In this document: piece by piece, positions 25,666-35,735 of the stretch | Layout: the number at the start of each line of letters is the position of its first letter | How positions within the stretch are numbered: the first letter of the stretch is position 1 | Source of the DNA: Sphingomonas citricola | Lineage (GTDB): Bacteria > Pseudomonadota > Alphaproteobacteria > Sphingomonadales > Sphingomonadaceae | Length of the DNA: 64,000 bases | Reading direction: 5' to 3' | NCBI RefSeq assembly: GCF_019429535.1 | Contig: NZ_JAHXZM010000003.1 | Location: 540,372 to 604,371 of the forward strand | Notes under the pieces: generated by a model | Told to the model about the DNA's origin: nothing | Seen by the model: only the letters and a program-made list of their open reading frames with translations | Database searches by the model: none | Position numbers and translations under genes: made by a program

Positions 25666-26213
25666 TGTCCGACAATCGCCAGTCCCTTTCCGATCTCGGC
25701 GCCGCGCTGCAGCAGCAGTCGACCGCCGTGCAGGATTCGTCCGACACGCAGGCCGACGCCTATCTCGCTGGTCAGATCGACGAGCCGGTCCAGCGCGCCC
25801 CGCTACGTGCGCAGGAACTCGACAAGTACGGCCGCGCCTACGCGACCGGCCGCCGCAAGGACGCGGTCGCACGCGTTTGGCTGAAGCCGGGTTCGGGCAA
25901 GATCACGATCAACGGTCGCGACCAGGAAGTCTATTTCGCGCGTCCGACGCTGCGTCTCGTCATCAACCAGGTGTTCGGCATCACCGAGCGCGAGGGTCAG
26001 TATGACGTCGTCTGCACCGTCAAGGGCGGTGGCCTGTCGGGTCAGGCGGGCGCGGTCAAGCACGGCATCAGCCAGGCGCTGACCAAGTTCGAGCCGATCC
26101 TGCGTGCCCCGGTCAAGTCGGCCGGCTTCCTGACGCGCGATCCGCGCGTCGTCGAGCGCAAGAAGTACGGCCGTGCGAAGGCACGCCGCAGCTTCCAGTT
26201 CTCGAAGCGCTGA
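25665..26213 (+). CDS. rpsI: 30S ribosomal protein S9 with N-terminal extension
   Basis: The C-terminal part is canonical S9: [29 protein letters not shown], then [19 protein letters not shown] and the tail [15 protein letters not shown], whose final Lys-Arg reaches the P site. The N-terminal extension of roughly 50 residues (Gln-, Ser- and Asp-rich, acidic) is absent in E. coli (130 residues) but, from memory, usual in sphingomonads. It is coupled to rplM and followed by a strong terminator. Confidence 0.97.
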   Translation: MSDNRQSLSDLGAALQQQSTAVQDSSDTQADAYLAGQIDEPVQRAPLRAQELDKYGRAYATGRRKDAVARVWLKPGSGKITINGRDQEVYFARPTLRLVINQVFGITEREGQYDVVCTVKGGGLSGQAGAVKHGISQALTKFEPILRAPVKSAGFLTRDPRVVERKKYGRAKARRSFQFSKR

Positions 26214-26237
26214 GTTAACCTTCCCGGTTGTACATGG

Positions 26238-26266
26238 GGGCGGTCCGGCAACGGGCCGCCCTTTTT
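26238..26266 (+). terminator. Strong intrinsic terminator of the rplM-rpsI operon
   Basis: A 10-bp stem with one wobble pair (26238-26247 with 26252-26261), a stable GCAA tetraloop (26248-26251) and five T residues, starting 24 bp after the rpsI stop. Confidence 0.92.
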
Positions 26267-26423
26267 GCATCATGCGCGCGGCGGAATCGGCCGAGCCCCG
26301 GACGGCTCACACGGTTGCTTCTACGCCGTTTGACCGGGAACCACCCTTCGTGGCTCGACGCGGGGGCGCGATCGTACGGAATCGACCTATGCCGCCCATC
26401 CCAGATCACCTTATGCTCCGCAG

Positions 26424-27563
26424 ATGCGCGAGGCGGGCGAAGAAGATTTGAGCCGCAAGGACGTCGACGTGCCGCGCACCGGGGGGCAGATCGACGAATT
26501 GCAGTCGCTCCGCGGCATCGCCGCTGTGGTGGTGATGATTGGCCACTGCCTGGCCTATTGGCAACGGCCTTACTGGATTGACCGGCTGCTCGAAGTGCTC
26601 AACGGTCACGGCTGTGTCGTGATCTTCTTCGTGCTGAGCGGCTTCGTGCTCGCGCGATCGCTCAGACGCGCGGCGCTCGACCGCGGCGCCATCGAATCAT
26701 TCTACGTGCGTCGGCTGTTCCGCATCTATCCGGCGCTGTGGGCGGCGAGCCTGCTCTCGCTCGCTTACGTCATGTTCTTGCACTGGCAAGTGCCTATCGA
26801 GGACAGCTCGGCGTGGTTTCAGGAACGGTTCAAGCGGGAATATTTCACCCCGCTCGGTATCGCCGCCTCCTTCGCGGGCGCGCTCGGCTTCCTGATCCCG
26901 CCGGTCTGGTCGATCCTGGTGGAGCTGGTCTATTCGGCAGCGATGCCGTTCGTCGTCCTCGTCGCGCGACGGGGCACGATCACACTATTCGTGCTGACGA
27001 TCGTCGCGTTGATTGTCAGCATCCGGTTCGGCCAGCACTCCTATTATGGTGTCGCGGCGTACGGGATAGATTTCATCCTCGGCGCGTGGCTGGCGTTCCT
27101 CCCCGCGGGCGTGGCGAAACATTGGGCGTCGTCCACCCTGCGCATCCCTATTGCCTCGGCGAGTATCGCGGTTTTGCTGTCGTGCCGCGTGATCTGGAGC
27201 GCGACGATGCACGATGCCTTCGTCCACCTGATCGAGCTCGCGTCGGCGTGGATTCTCGTCGGATCGATCGCGGTCGGGGCGTTTCGACCGTCGCTGCTGC
27301 GGTCCGCACCACTCATTCAACTGGGGGAGATCAGTTATTCGCTGTACCTGCTCCATTTCCCGATCATGTGCATCAGCGCGAAGGTCATCCACGCGCTCAA
27401 TCGCGGGGGCAGTCCCGTCGCATCGGGCATGATGCTGCTCGCCGTTACCGGAGCGGTGTCGCTGGTCGCGTCTTACGGGCAATACCGCTGGGTCGAGTTG
27501 CCCGGCATCCGGCTGGGCCGCAGAATGGTGCCGCTGATCGATCGCCGACGCGCCACTGGATAA
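26424..27563 (+). CDS. Acyltransferase 3 (OafA/YrhL) family membrane protein
   Basis: A 379-residue inner-membrane acyltransferase with about ten helices. The N-terminal QSLRGIAAVVVMIGHCLAYW holds the conserved R/H region, and FVLSGFVLARSL and SYSLYLLHFPIM are typical of acyltransferase family 3. Members O-acetylate LPS, peptidoglycan, exopolysaccharide or small molecules. No polysaccharide genes are nearby, so the acceptor is unknown. No ribosome site is evident near the chosen ATG, and a slightly different start is possible. Confidence 0.86.
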   Translation: MREAGEEDLSRKDVDVPRTGGQIDELQSLRGIAAVVVMIGHCLAYWQRPYWIDRLLEVLNGHGCVVIFFVLSGFVLARSLRRAALDRGAIESFYVRRLFRIYPALWAASLLSLAYVMFLHWQVPIEDSSAWFQERFKREYFTPLGIAASFAGALGFLIPPVWSILVELVYSAAMPFVVLVARRGTITLFVLTIVALIVSIRFGQHSYYGVAAYGIDFILGAWLAFLPAGVAKHWASSTLRIPIASASIAVLLSCRVIWSATMHDAFVHLIELASAWILVGSIAVGAFRPSLLRSAPLIQLGEISYSLYLLHFPIMCISAKVIHALNRGGSPVASGMMLLAVTGAVSLVASYGQYRWVELPGIRLGRRMVPLIDRRRATG

Positions 27564-27624
27564 CCGCAAGAGTCGCGCATGACGACGATCGGTGCCGCCC
27601 CGCGGTATCGAGAAACAGCCCGGT

Positions 27625-29109
<1,485 letters not shown>

Positions 29110-29168
29110 TGCTCGTCCCCTCCATCTCCGCGGGCAGCACTCGCCCGCTTCACACAGCCGCGTCAACA

Positions 29169-29216
29169 CTTTCGTTATGGCGCGCTTTGAGGTAAGAGGG
29201 AAAGCGAAAACGAAAG
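29169..29216. promoter_or_regulatory. Inverted 8-bp half-sites in the glpK-glpD divide, candidate GlpR operator
   Basis: CTTTCGTT (29169-29176) is exactly matched by its reverse complement AACGAAAG (29209-29216), 40 bp apart, or about four helical turns. The right copy lies in a run of GAAAGC/GAAAAC repeats. DeoR-family GlpR regulators bind repeated half-sites and can loop DNA. The divide separates both glycerol genes, and glpR is encoded two genes on. Function is inferred. Confidence 0.45.
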
Positions 29217-29225
29217 CAACGCGTG

Positions 29226-30701
29226 ATGAACGAACCTAACCTTATCCACGACCTGCTGATCGTCGGCGGCGGCATCAATGGCGCGGGGATCGCGCGCGAT
29301 GCCGCGGGGCGTGGCCTGTCGGTGCTGCTGGTCGAGCAGGACGATCTCGCCAGTCACACCTCCTCGGCCTCGACAAAGCTGATCCACGGCGGCTTGCGCT
29401 ATCTGGAATATGGCGAATTCCGGCTGGTGCGCGAGGCGTTGATCGAGCGCGAGCGGCTGTGGCGGATGGCGCCGCACATCATCTGGCCGCTGCGCTTCGT
29501 GCTTCCGCAGACGCAGTCGCCGCGTCCCGCCTGGATGGTGCGGCTGGGGCTGTTCCTCTACGATCACCTCGGCGGTCGCGACGAACTACCAGGCACCGAC
29601 ACGATTGCGCTCGGTGAAACGGTCTACGGCGACGGATTGAAGGACGCCGACGGCAAGGCGTTCGTCTATTCCGACTGCTGGGTCGAAGACAGCCGCATGG
29701 TGGTGCTCAACGCGCGCGACGCGGCCGAACATGGCGCCGACATTCGCACGCGGACCCGGCTGCTCGACGCGCGCCGTGATGGCGACACGTGGGTCGCGAC
29801 GATCGAGGGCGACGCGGGTATCGAGACGGTGCACGCCCGCGCGCTCGTCAATGCCGCGGGTCCGTGGGTCGCCGACGTGATCGGGCGGACGGGTGCAAAC
29901 CGTAGCGAACGCGGCGTTCGGCTGGTCAAGGGAAGCCACCTCGTCGTGCCGAAGCTTTACGAGGGCGACCACGCCTTCATGCTGCAGAACCCCGACCGCC
30001 GCATCGTGTTCGCGATCCCCTATGAGGGGAAATATACGCTCGTCGGCACCACCGACGAGCCGTGGGAGGGGGCGCCCGCGAAGGCGCAGATCAGCGAGGG
30101 CGAGACCGACTATCTGCTGAAAACCGCCAATCGCTATTTCACGCGCCAGCTGTCCCGCGCGGATATTGCGTGGAGCTACGCCGGCATCCGGCCGCTATAC
30201 GACGACCAGGCTGGCAGCGCGTCGGCCGTGACACGCGACTACGTGCTCGACCTCGACGCAGGCGACGACCGCGCGCCGATGCTGAGTATCTTCGGTGGCA
30301 AGATCACCACCTATCGCAAGCTTGCCGAACACGCGATGGCGGAGCTTGCGCCGTACTTCCCCACTGTACGCTCGGCCTGGACCGCGGGGGCTGATCTTCC
30401 GGGCGGCGACATGGACGACTTCGAACGTTTTCTCGCGCATCTGACGCAGGACCACTCCGAGGTGGCACCCAATCTGCTGCGCCGCCTGGCGCGCGCGTAC
30501 GGGACGCGGGTCGACCGCATCCTCGCCGGCGGACTGGGCGAGGATCTGGGCGGCGGGCTGTTCACCGCCGAAGTCGACTATCTGGTGGCGCAGGAATGGG
30601 CGAAAACCGCCGAGGACGTGCTCTATCGCCGCAGCAAGCTCGGCCTTCACGTGCCGGAGGGTACCGAGGCGCGGCTATCGGCCTATCTTGCCGCGAAATG
30701 A
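29226..30701 (+). CDS. glpD: Aerobic glycerol-3-phosphate dehydrogenase
   Basis: An FAD-dependent, membrane-associated enzyme oxidising glycerol-3-phosphate to dihydroxyacetone phosphate and passing electrons to ubiquinone. The 491-residue protein starts with the FAD motif [21 protein letters not shown], then [16 protein letters not shown], the conserved ALVNAAGPW and a C-terminal DAO_C domain. ATG 29226 and GTG 29223 are both possible starts. glpR overlaps its stop by 4 bp, so glpD-glpR are co-translated. Confidence 0.96.
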   Translation: MNEPNLIHDLLIVGGGINGAGIARDAAGRGLSVLLVEQDDLASHTSSASTKLIHGGLRYLEYGEFRLVREALIERERLWRMAPHIIWPLRFVLPQTQSPRPAWMVRLGLFLYDHLGGRDELPGTDTIALGETVYGDGLKDADGKAFVYSDCWVEDSRMVVLNARDAAEHGADIRTRTRLLDARRDGDTWVATIEGDAGIETVHARALVNAAGPWVADVIGRTGANRSERGVRLVKGSHLVVPKLYEGDHAFMLQNPDRRIVFAIPYEGKYTLVGTTDEPWEGAPAKAQISEGETDYLLKTANRYFTRQLSRADIAWSYAGIRPLYDDQAGSASAVTRDYVLDLDAGDDRAPMLSIFGGKITTYRKLAEHAMAELAPYFPTVRSAWTAGADLPGGDMDDFERFLAHLTQDHSEVAPNLLRRLARAYGTRVDRILAGGLGEDLGGGLFTAEVDYLVAQEWAKTAEDVLYRRSKLGLHVPEGTEARLSAYLAAK

Positions 30702-31480
30702 ACCAGCCCGCCTTCGATCTCGTCGCCGACCGCCACCGCCGCATCCTCGAACTTGCGCGGCAGACCGGCAGCGTCTCGGTCGAGACACTGGCGGCACAAC
30801 TCGGGGTCACGCCGCAGACGATCCGTAAGGATCTGAACGATCTCGCCGCCCGTGCGATGCTGTCACGCGTGCACGGCGGCGCGGTGGTGACATCGGGCGT
30901 CGGCAACCTCGATCACGCGACGCGCGCTTCGGTTGCGGCGGAAGCGAAGCACGCGATCGGCGCGGCCGCGGCAAAACTCGTGCCCGACGGCGCCAGCCTG
31001 TTCGTCAACATCGGCACCACCACCGAGGCAGTGGCACGCGCGCTGGTGTCGCACCGCGAATTGCTGGTCATCACCAACAATCTGAACGTCGTCGACATCC
31101 TCGCGCCGCGCGACGGGGTGGAGGTGATCGCGGCCGGTGGGCGGGTCCGCGCGAGCGACCGTGCGATCGTCGGCGCGCTGGCGATGGACTTCATCCGCGG
31201 GTTCCGCGTCGATTACGCGGTGATCGGCACGTCGGCGATCGACCGTGACGGGACGCTGCTCGACTTCGATGTCGAGGAGGTCCGCGTTTCGCAGACGATC
31301 ATCGCGCACGCGCGCAAGGTGATCCTCGTCGCCGATGCGAGCAAGATCGGTCGCGCCGCCCCGGTTCGGATCGCGGGCGTCGACGCGATCGACTATCTGG
31401 TGACCGACCGGATCGAACCCGCGCTCGCCGCCGCGTGCCGCGAGGCAGGCGTCACCGTGATCGAGACCGACCCGGTATGA
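30698..31480 (+). CDS. glpR: DeoR-family repressor GlpR
   Basis: A 260-residue repressor with an N-terminal winged helix (RHRRILELARQTGSVSVETLAAQLGVTPQTIRKDLN, DeoR signature) and a C-terminal sugar-phosphate sensor domain (IGTTTEAVARAL, ITNNLNVVDIL, then VILVADASKIGR). Genomic position with glpD and glpK strongly suggests glycerol-3-phosphate as the ligand. Its ATG overlaps the glpD stop (ATGA). A candidate operator is in the glpK-glpD divide. Confidence 0.93.
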   Translation: MNQPAFDLVADRHRRILELARQTGSVSVETLAAQLGVTPQTIRKDLNDLAARAMLSRVHGGAVVTSGVGNLDHATRASVAAEAKHAIGAAAAKLVPDGASLFVNIGTTTEAVARALVSHRELLVITNNLNVVDILAPRDGVEVIAAGGRVRASDRAIVGALAMDFIRGFRVDYAVIGTSAIDRDGTLLDFDVEEVRVSQTIIAHARKVILVADASKIGRAAPVRIAGVDAIDYLVTDRIEPALAAACREAGVTVIETDPV

Positions 31481-31490
31481 GGAGACGGCA

Positions 31491-32309
31491 ATGACGAAAG
31501 GCTGGACCCCGGTAGAGGAGCAACGCACCGACACGCTGGTCGCCGGCCCGCTTAACCGTCTCTCCGCGCTGTTCGATCACGATGTTGCGCACTGGCCGCG
31601 CGAGTCGCTGCCGCCGCTCGCCCACTGGCTCTATTTCCTGCCGGACGATGCGCAATCGGCGCTGACGGCGGACGGCCACCCGCTACGCGGCGCGTTCCTG
31701 CCGCCGATCGACGCGCCGCGGCGCATGTGGGCGGGCGGCCGCGTGACGTTTCACGCCCCGCTACCCATCGATGCGGCCGCCATCCGCCGCAGCGTCGTCA
31801 TCGCCGTTAGCGAGAAACAGGGCCGGTCGGGGGCGCTCACGTTCGTGACGATTCGCCATGAGATCGAGGTAGCGGGGACGCTCGCGATCACCGAGGAACA
31901 GGACCTCGTCTTTCGACCGGGGGACGGCAGCCCGCCCACCGTTGCCGAGCCGGACGCGCGCATTTCCGACGCGAGTCGCGACGTCGTGCCCGACATCACC
32001 GCGCTGTTCCGTTTTTCCGCGCTGACCTTCAACGCTCATCGCATCCACTATGATCGCGATTATGCGCGAATGGTCGAGGGCTATCCCGATCTGGTGGTGC
32101 ACGGCCCGTTGCAGGCGATGTTACTCGTCGACCATCTGCTGCGCGAGCGGCCGGGAAGTACCCTCACCCACTTCGCCTATCGCGGTGTGCGCCCGATGTT
32201 TGCCGACCGCACGCTTCGGCTCAACCTCGCGGGCGATGCGCCGATGGAGTTGTGGACCATCGATCCCGACGGCTGCACCGGCATGGAAGCACGGGCGACG
32301 GTCGCGTGA
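31491..32309 (+). CDS. HTD2-like hot-dog dehydratase (FAS1-type/MaoC)
   Basis: A 272-residue double-hot-dog protein resembling mitochondrial HTD2 and bacterial mesaconyl-C4-CoA or itaconyl-CoA hydratase relatives. Visible features are WLYFLPDDAQSALTADGHP and FLPPIDAPRRMWAGGRVTFH in the first half, and the second-domain motif FNAHRIHYDRDYA, with the His-Asp expected for hydratase chemistry, then VVHGPLQAMLLVDHL. It starts 10 bp after glpR, with GAGGAGA 4 bp upstream, so it joins the glycerol operon. Its substrate there is unknown. Confidence 0.83.
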   Translation: MTKGWTPVEEQRTDTLVAGPLNRLSALFDHDVAHWPRESLPPLAHWLYFLPDDAQSALTADGHPLRGAFLPPIDAPRRMWAGGRVTFHAPLPIDAAAIRRSVVIAVSEKQGRSGALTFVTIRHEIEVAGTLAITEEQDLVFRPGDGSPPTVAEPDARISDASRDVVPDITALFRFSALTFNAHRIHYDRDYARMVEGYPDLVVHGPLQAMLLVDHLLRERPGSTLTHFAYRGVRPMFADRTLRLNLAGDAPMELWTIDPDGCTGMEARATVA

Positions 32310-32310
32310 T

Positions 32311-32997
32311 CTAGTCGACCGAGTCGGTGCGTGCGGTCGCGAACCAGATCGTGTGGATCGGCCCCTTGCCATTGCTGCGCGCGCGCACCGTGCGCTCCTC
32401 GACCGCGAAGCCCGCGGACGAGAGCCGGCGCGCGAACGCCGCGTCGGGCGCGGCCGACCACACCGCGAGCACCCCGCCCGGCCGCAACGCCTCGCGCGCG
32501 AGGTGGAGGCCGCGCATCGCGTACAAGCGGTTGTTCGCCGCGCGCACCAGCCCGTCGGGGCCGTTGTCGACGTCGAGCAGGATCGCGTCATACTCGCCCT
32601 GGCCTTCCGCGATCATGTCGGCCACGTCGATCTGCACCACGCCGACGCGCGGGTCGTCGAGGCATCCCGCGGTCAGCGCCGCCATCGGCCCCTGCGCCCA
32701 GGTAATGATCTCGGGCACCAGTTCGGCCACCGTCACGTGCGCGTCGTCGGGGAGCACCGCCAGCGCGGCGCGCAGCGTGAACCCCATGCCGTAGCCGCCG
32801 ATCAGCAGCCGCGGCCCACGGCGTCCGCCCAGCCGCTCGATCGTCATCGTCGCGAGCGCTTCCTCCGACCCGCTCATCCGGCTGTTCATCAACTCGTTGC
32901 GATCGAGCACGATCATGAAGTCCGCTCCGCGGCGGAACAGCCGTAAATCCTCGCCGCCGGGGACGCGTGCGGTGCCGATCAACTCTCTGGGAACCAT
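32311..32997 (-). CDS. Spermidine synthase-like methyltransferase-fold protein
   Basis: A 228-residue Rossmann-fold protein of the spermidine synthase-like group. GGYGMGFTLRAAL is the nucleotide-binding loop, followed by VAELVPEIITWA and DAILLDVDNGPDGL. Such bacterial homologues often lack full polyamine-binding residues and may not make spermidine. It has no membrane segment. It is convergent with the HTD2-like gene with 1 bp between the stops. The substrate is unresolved; a role in polyamine or other SAM-related chemistry is possible. Confidence 0.78.
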   Translation of the reverse strand: MVPRELIGTARVPGGEDLRLFRRGADFMIVLDRNELMNSRMSGSEEALATMTIERLGGRRGPRLLIGGYGMGFTLRAALAVLPDDAHVTVAELVPEIITWAQGPMAALTAGCLDDPRVGVVQIDVADMIAEGQGEYDAILLDVDNGPDGLVRAANNRLYAMRGLHLAREALRPGGVLAVWSAAPDAAFARRLSSAGFAVEERTVRARSNGKGPIHTIWFATARTDSVD

Positions 32998-33091
32998 GAT
33001 ACCTGTTCACGTCTGAAGGAGCGGAAGCGTGGCACCTTACCTGCGTGGGCGTCGTGTGGCGACTGCGCGACGTCGAAGCGGCGGCAATCTT

Positions 33092-33120
33092 TTGGTAAAA
33101 TGCGACGGGTGCGCTATATG
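33092..33120 (+). promoter_or_regulatory. Sigma-70-like promoter for the DUF6481 gene
   Basis: TTGGTA (33092-33097), exactly 17 bp, then TATATG (33115-33120). It is the clearest vegetative-type promoter in the window. Transcription would start near 33127, leaving a 5' leader of about 60 nt before the ATG. Confidence 0.5.
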
Positions 33121-33187
33121 AGCCATCGCTCACGCGCCAGCAGCGCCTGCGCGACGCTCACCAACAATCGGGAATTCAACGACCTTC

Positions 33188-33541
33188 ATGCCTGCGTTCA
33201 AGGAACAAAGTTTTCAGGAGCGCGCCGCGCTCGCCGCCAAGGCCAAGCAGGCCGCGATCGAGAAGCTGCGTGCGAAGCCGCCCGTCGACGAGGCGGTGCT
33301 CGCCGAGCAGCGCAAGGTCGCCGAGGAGCGTGCCGCCGAACAGGCCCGCCTGAGCGCCGAGAAGAAGGCCGCGCGTGAGCAGGCAATCGCGGAAAAGAAG
33401 GCAGCGCGCGAGGCCGCCGCCGAGGAAGCGCGTCTGGCGGAGGAAGCCAAGCAGAAAATGCGGAAGGTGCCAACCGAGGCGGAGATGAAGGCGGCGCGCG
33501 ACGCGCGCTACGCGGCACGCAAGGCACGCCTCAAGCGCTGA
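33188..33541 (+). CDS. DUF6481-type charged coiled-coil protein
   Basis: A 117-residue protein almost wholly of Ala, Lys, Glu and Arg. Long helices are predicted (AEQRKVAEERAAEQARLSAE, then KKAAREQAIAEKKAAREAAAEE), followed by a basic tail (RYAARKARLKR). The N-terminal FKEQSFQERAALAAKAKQAA matches what I recall for DUF6481. It resembles alanine-rich nucleic-acid-associated proteins but lacks a known motif. It has its own promoter and terminator, so it is monocistronic. Its function is unknown. Confidence 0.78.
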   Translation: MPAFKEQSFQERAALAAKAKQAAIEKLRAKPPVDEAVLAEQRKVAEERAAEQARLSAEKKAAREQAIAEKKAAREAAAEEARLAEEAKQKMRKVPTEAEMKAARDARYAARKARLKR

Positions 33542-33549
33542 CGACGATC

Positions 33550-33571
33550 GGCCGCGCCCGAATGCGCGGCC
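33550..33571 (+). terminator. Intrinsic terminator after the DUF6481 gene
   Basis: Perfect 8-bp GC stem (33550-33557 with 33564-33571), a 6-nt loop and a T-containing tail, 9 bp after the stop codon. Confidence 0.7.
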
Positions 33572-33706
33572 CTTCCTTACCGGTCGGGGCGTCGACATCG
33601 CTAGCCGGCCGCCGGTCGTGCTCAGCTGATAGTCTTGTGGCCAAACAAGTCAGGGGCAGACGATCGAAGCGCGGGACAGCGCGACGTCTATCAATATCTA
33701 CGAACA

Positions 33707-33774
33707 TTGTGGTGCTTGCCGCACGATCTGCGGCTGTTCGCCCGGTTCGGAGCAAAGCGCTCATCGCACCACAA
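33707..33774. other. Structured intergenic segment with a closing stem and two inner hairpins
   Basis: Perfect 9-bp inverted repeat (33707-33715 with 33766-33774) encloses a perfect 6-bp hairpin (33718-33723 with 33729-33734) and a weaker 4-bp one (GAGC/GCTC near 33750-33762). This would make a three-way junction on either strand. It lies immediately 3' of tRNA-Glu when read on the minus strand. It could be a processing signal, a small RNA or chance in GC-rich DNA. Confidence 0.35.
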
Positions 33775-33792
33775 CAAACCAACAGTCGATGT

Positions 33793-33867
33793 TGGTGACC
33801 CCTACGGGAATCGAACCCGTGCTTCAGCCGTGAAAGGGCCGCGTCCTAACCGCTAGACGAAGGGGCC
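33793..33867 (-). tRNA. tRNA-Glu (UUC)
   Basis: Cloverleaf read on the minus strand: acceptor GGCCCCT/AGGGGTC, a D arm starting TCGTCTAGCGGTTAGGA, an anticodon loop with TTC, a TTCGATTCC T loop, discriminator A and an encoded CCA. The total is 75 nt. No neighbouring rRNA. Confidence 0.96.
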
Positions 33868-33931
33868 GTCAGGCGAGGCGGCGCATTGGGGCAAAAGCAT
33901 TCGCCGGTCAAGCCTGTTGTTTAACCCTCGT

Positions 33932-35677
33932 TCAATTCGCCCATGCTGCGTCGTCGAGATGCAGCTCTGCCGCCGGTCGACTGCCCCAATCGTCGATCTT
34001 GGCCCGCCCCGCGAGCCACAGCCGCCGTGTCGGCCCGGCGGCGAGCAGTGCCTGCCCGAGCGGCGTGTCGGCAGCGCGGAACGCCATCGCCTTGATGCTG
34101 CGGCCGTCATCGCCCGCGACGATCGCGCGGATGTGATTGTTGCCCACCACGTCCACCTTGATCGTGCGCACCGGGCCGACGGCGACGCGGGGAGACGGCC
34201 AGCCGGTGCCGTACGGCCCGCCCGCCTCGAGGGCGTGCACCAGATCAGGGGTGACCCCACCGGGCGCCAGCACCGTATCCACCAACAAGGCGCGGTTCGC
34301 GGTCGCCTGCGCGACCGCGTCAGCAAGGCGTTCGTCGAGGAAGGCGGCGAGCGCGTCGATCGCATCGACCGCGACGGTCAGCCCCGCCGCCATCGCGTGC
34401 CCCCCGCCGGCAACGAGCAGCCCGTGCTCCTTCGCCGACAGGATCGCGGCGCCGAGATCGACCCCGGTGATCGAGCGCCCCGATCCCTTGCCGATGCCAT
34501 GCTCGTCGATCGCGATGACGATCGCGGGACGCCCGAGCTTTTCCTTCAAGCGCCCCGCGACGATGCCAATGACGCCGGGGTGCCACCCCTGCCCCGCTAC
34601 CACGACGATCGAGCGATCGGCGACGATGCTCGCCTCCGCGCCTTCCTGCACGATCGCCTCGATCGCGCGGCGTTCCTCGTTCAGTCGGTCGAGCTCGGCG
34701 GCGATGGTGCGCGCCTCGCCCGCATCCTGCGTCGTCAGCAGCCGCACCCCGAGATCGGCGAGCCCGACGCGGCCACCAGCGTTGATCCGCGGCCCAAGCG
34801 CGAAGCCGAGGTCGGTCGCGGTCGGCGCGCGCGTCAGCCGCGACGCTTCGGTCAGTGCCGCGATACCGGGATTGCGCCGCGCCGCCATTACCTTCAGCCC
34901 CTGCGCGACGAATGCACGGTTGAGCCCGCGCAATTGCGCCACGTCCGCCACCGTGCCGAGCGCGACGAGATCGAGCAGATCGAGCAGCCGGGGCTCGGTG
35001 CGGGTCGCAAAATAGCCGCGGTCCCGAAGGACGCGTACCGTCGCCGCCGCGAGCAGGAAGCAGACGCCGACCGCCGCGAGATGGCCGTGCGCCGCGCCAT
35101 CGGTCTCGTCGAGCCGGTTGGGGTTCACCACCGCGTGCGCGTGCGGCAGTTCGGTGGTGCATTTATGATGGTCGACCACCAATACGTCGACGGGCACGTC
35201 GGCGAGCGCCTCGAACGCCTGCGCGCCGCAGTCGACCGTCACGATCAGCGTCGCACCCTCGTCCGCGAGTAGTCGCATCGCCGCCGCATTGGGGCCGTAG
35301 CCCTCGGTCAGGCGGTCGGGAATATAGACGCGCGCGTCGCGGCCGAGCGCGCGCAGCAGTAGGACGATCAGCGCGGACGACGTCGCACCGTCGACGTCAT
35401 AATCGCCGAAGATCGCGACCCGCTCCTCGCGCTCGACCGCGTCGGCGAGCCGTGCCGCGGCCTTGTCCATGTCGCGAAAGATCGAGGGGTCGGGCATGAA
35501 GCCGCGGATCGACGGCGCGCGGTGATCGTCGAGCGCCTCGCGCGGGCAACCGCGCGAAAGGAGAATCTGCGTGATCAGGTCGTCGGGAACCAGGCCCGAA
35601 CGCTGGTCGTCGGCGAGCGCGCGCCACCGCCAAGCCTGCCCGAGGATCGAGCGATCGATGTCCAGAACGTTCCGCAT
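33932..35677 (-). CDS. recJ: Single-stranded-DNA-specific exonuclease RecJ
   Basis: A 5'-to-3' exonuclease acting in recombination and repair. The 581-residue DHH-family protein has the first motif FGDYDVDGATSSAL, VTVDCGAQ, the DHH motif VVDHHKC, then HGHLAAVGVCF and GWHPGVIGIVAGRLKEKL; the DHHA1 motif is GGGHAMAAGLTV. All metal-binding aspartates and histidines seem present. The length is normal. The tRNA-Glu gene is 65 bp downstream. Confidence 0.95.
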   Translation of the reverse strand: MRNVLDIDRSILGQAWRWRALADDQRSGLVPDDLITQILLSRGCPREALDDHRAPSIRGFMPDPSIFRDMDKAAARLADAVEREERVAIFGDYDVDGATSSALIVLLLRALGRDARVYIPDRLTEGYGPNAAAMRLLADEGATLIVTVDCGAQAFEALADVPVDVLVVDHHKCTTELPHAHAVVNPNRLDETDGAAHGHLAAVGVCFLLAAATVRVLRDRGYFATRTEPRLLDLLDLVALGTVADVAQLRGLNRAFVAQGLKVMAARRNPGIAALTEASRLTRAPTATDLGFALGPRINAGGRVGLADLGVRLLTTQDAGEARTIAAELDRLNEERRAIEAIVQEGAEASIVADRSIVVVAGQGWHPGVIGIVAGRLKEKLGRPAIVIAIDEHGIGKGSGRSITGVDLGAAILSAKEHGLLVAGGGHAMAAGLTVAVDAIDALAAFLDERLADAVAQATANRALLVDTVLAPGGVTPDLVHALEAGGPYGTGWPSPRVAVGPVRTIKVDVVGNNHIRAIVAGDDGRSIKAMAFRAADTPLGQALLAAGPTRRLWLAGRAKIDDWGSRPAAELHLDDAAWAN

Positions 35678-35735
35678 TGCCGATACTTAGCCGAACCGCG
35701 CCGCGACGTCACGCCGGCGGATCATGCCGGTCGCC

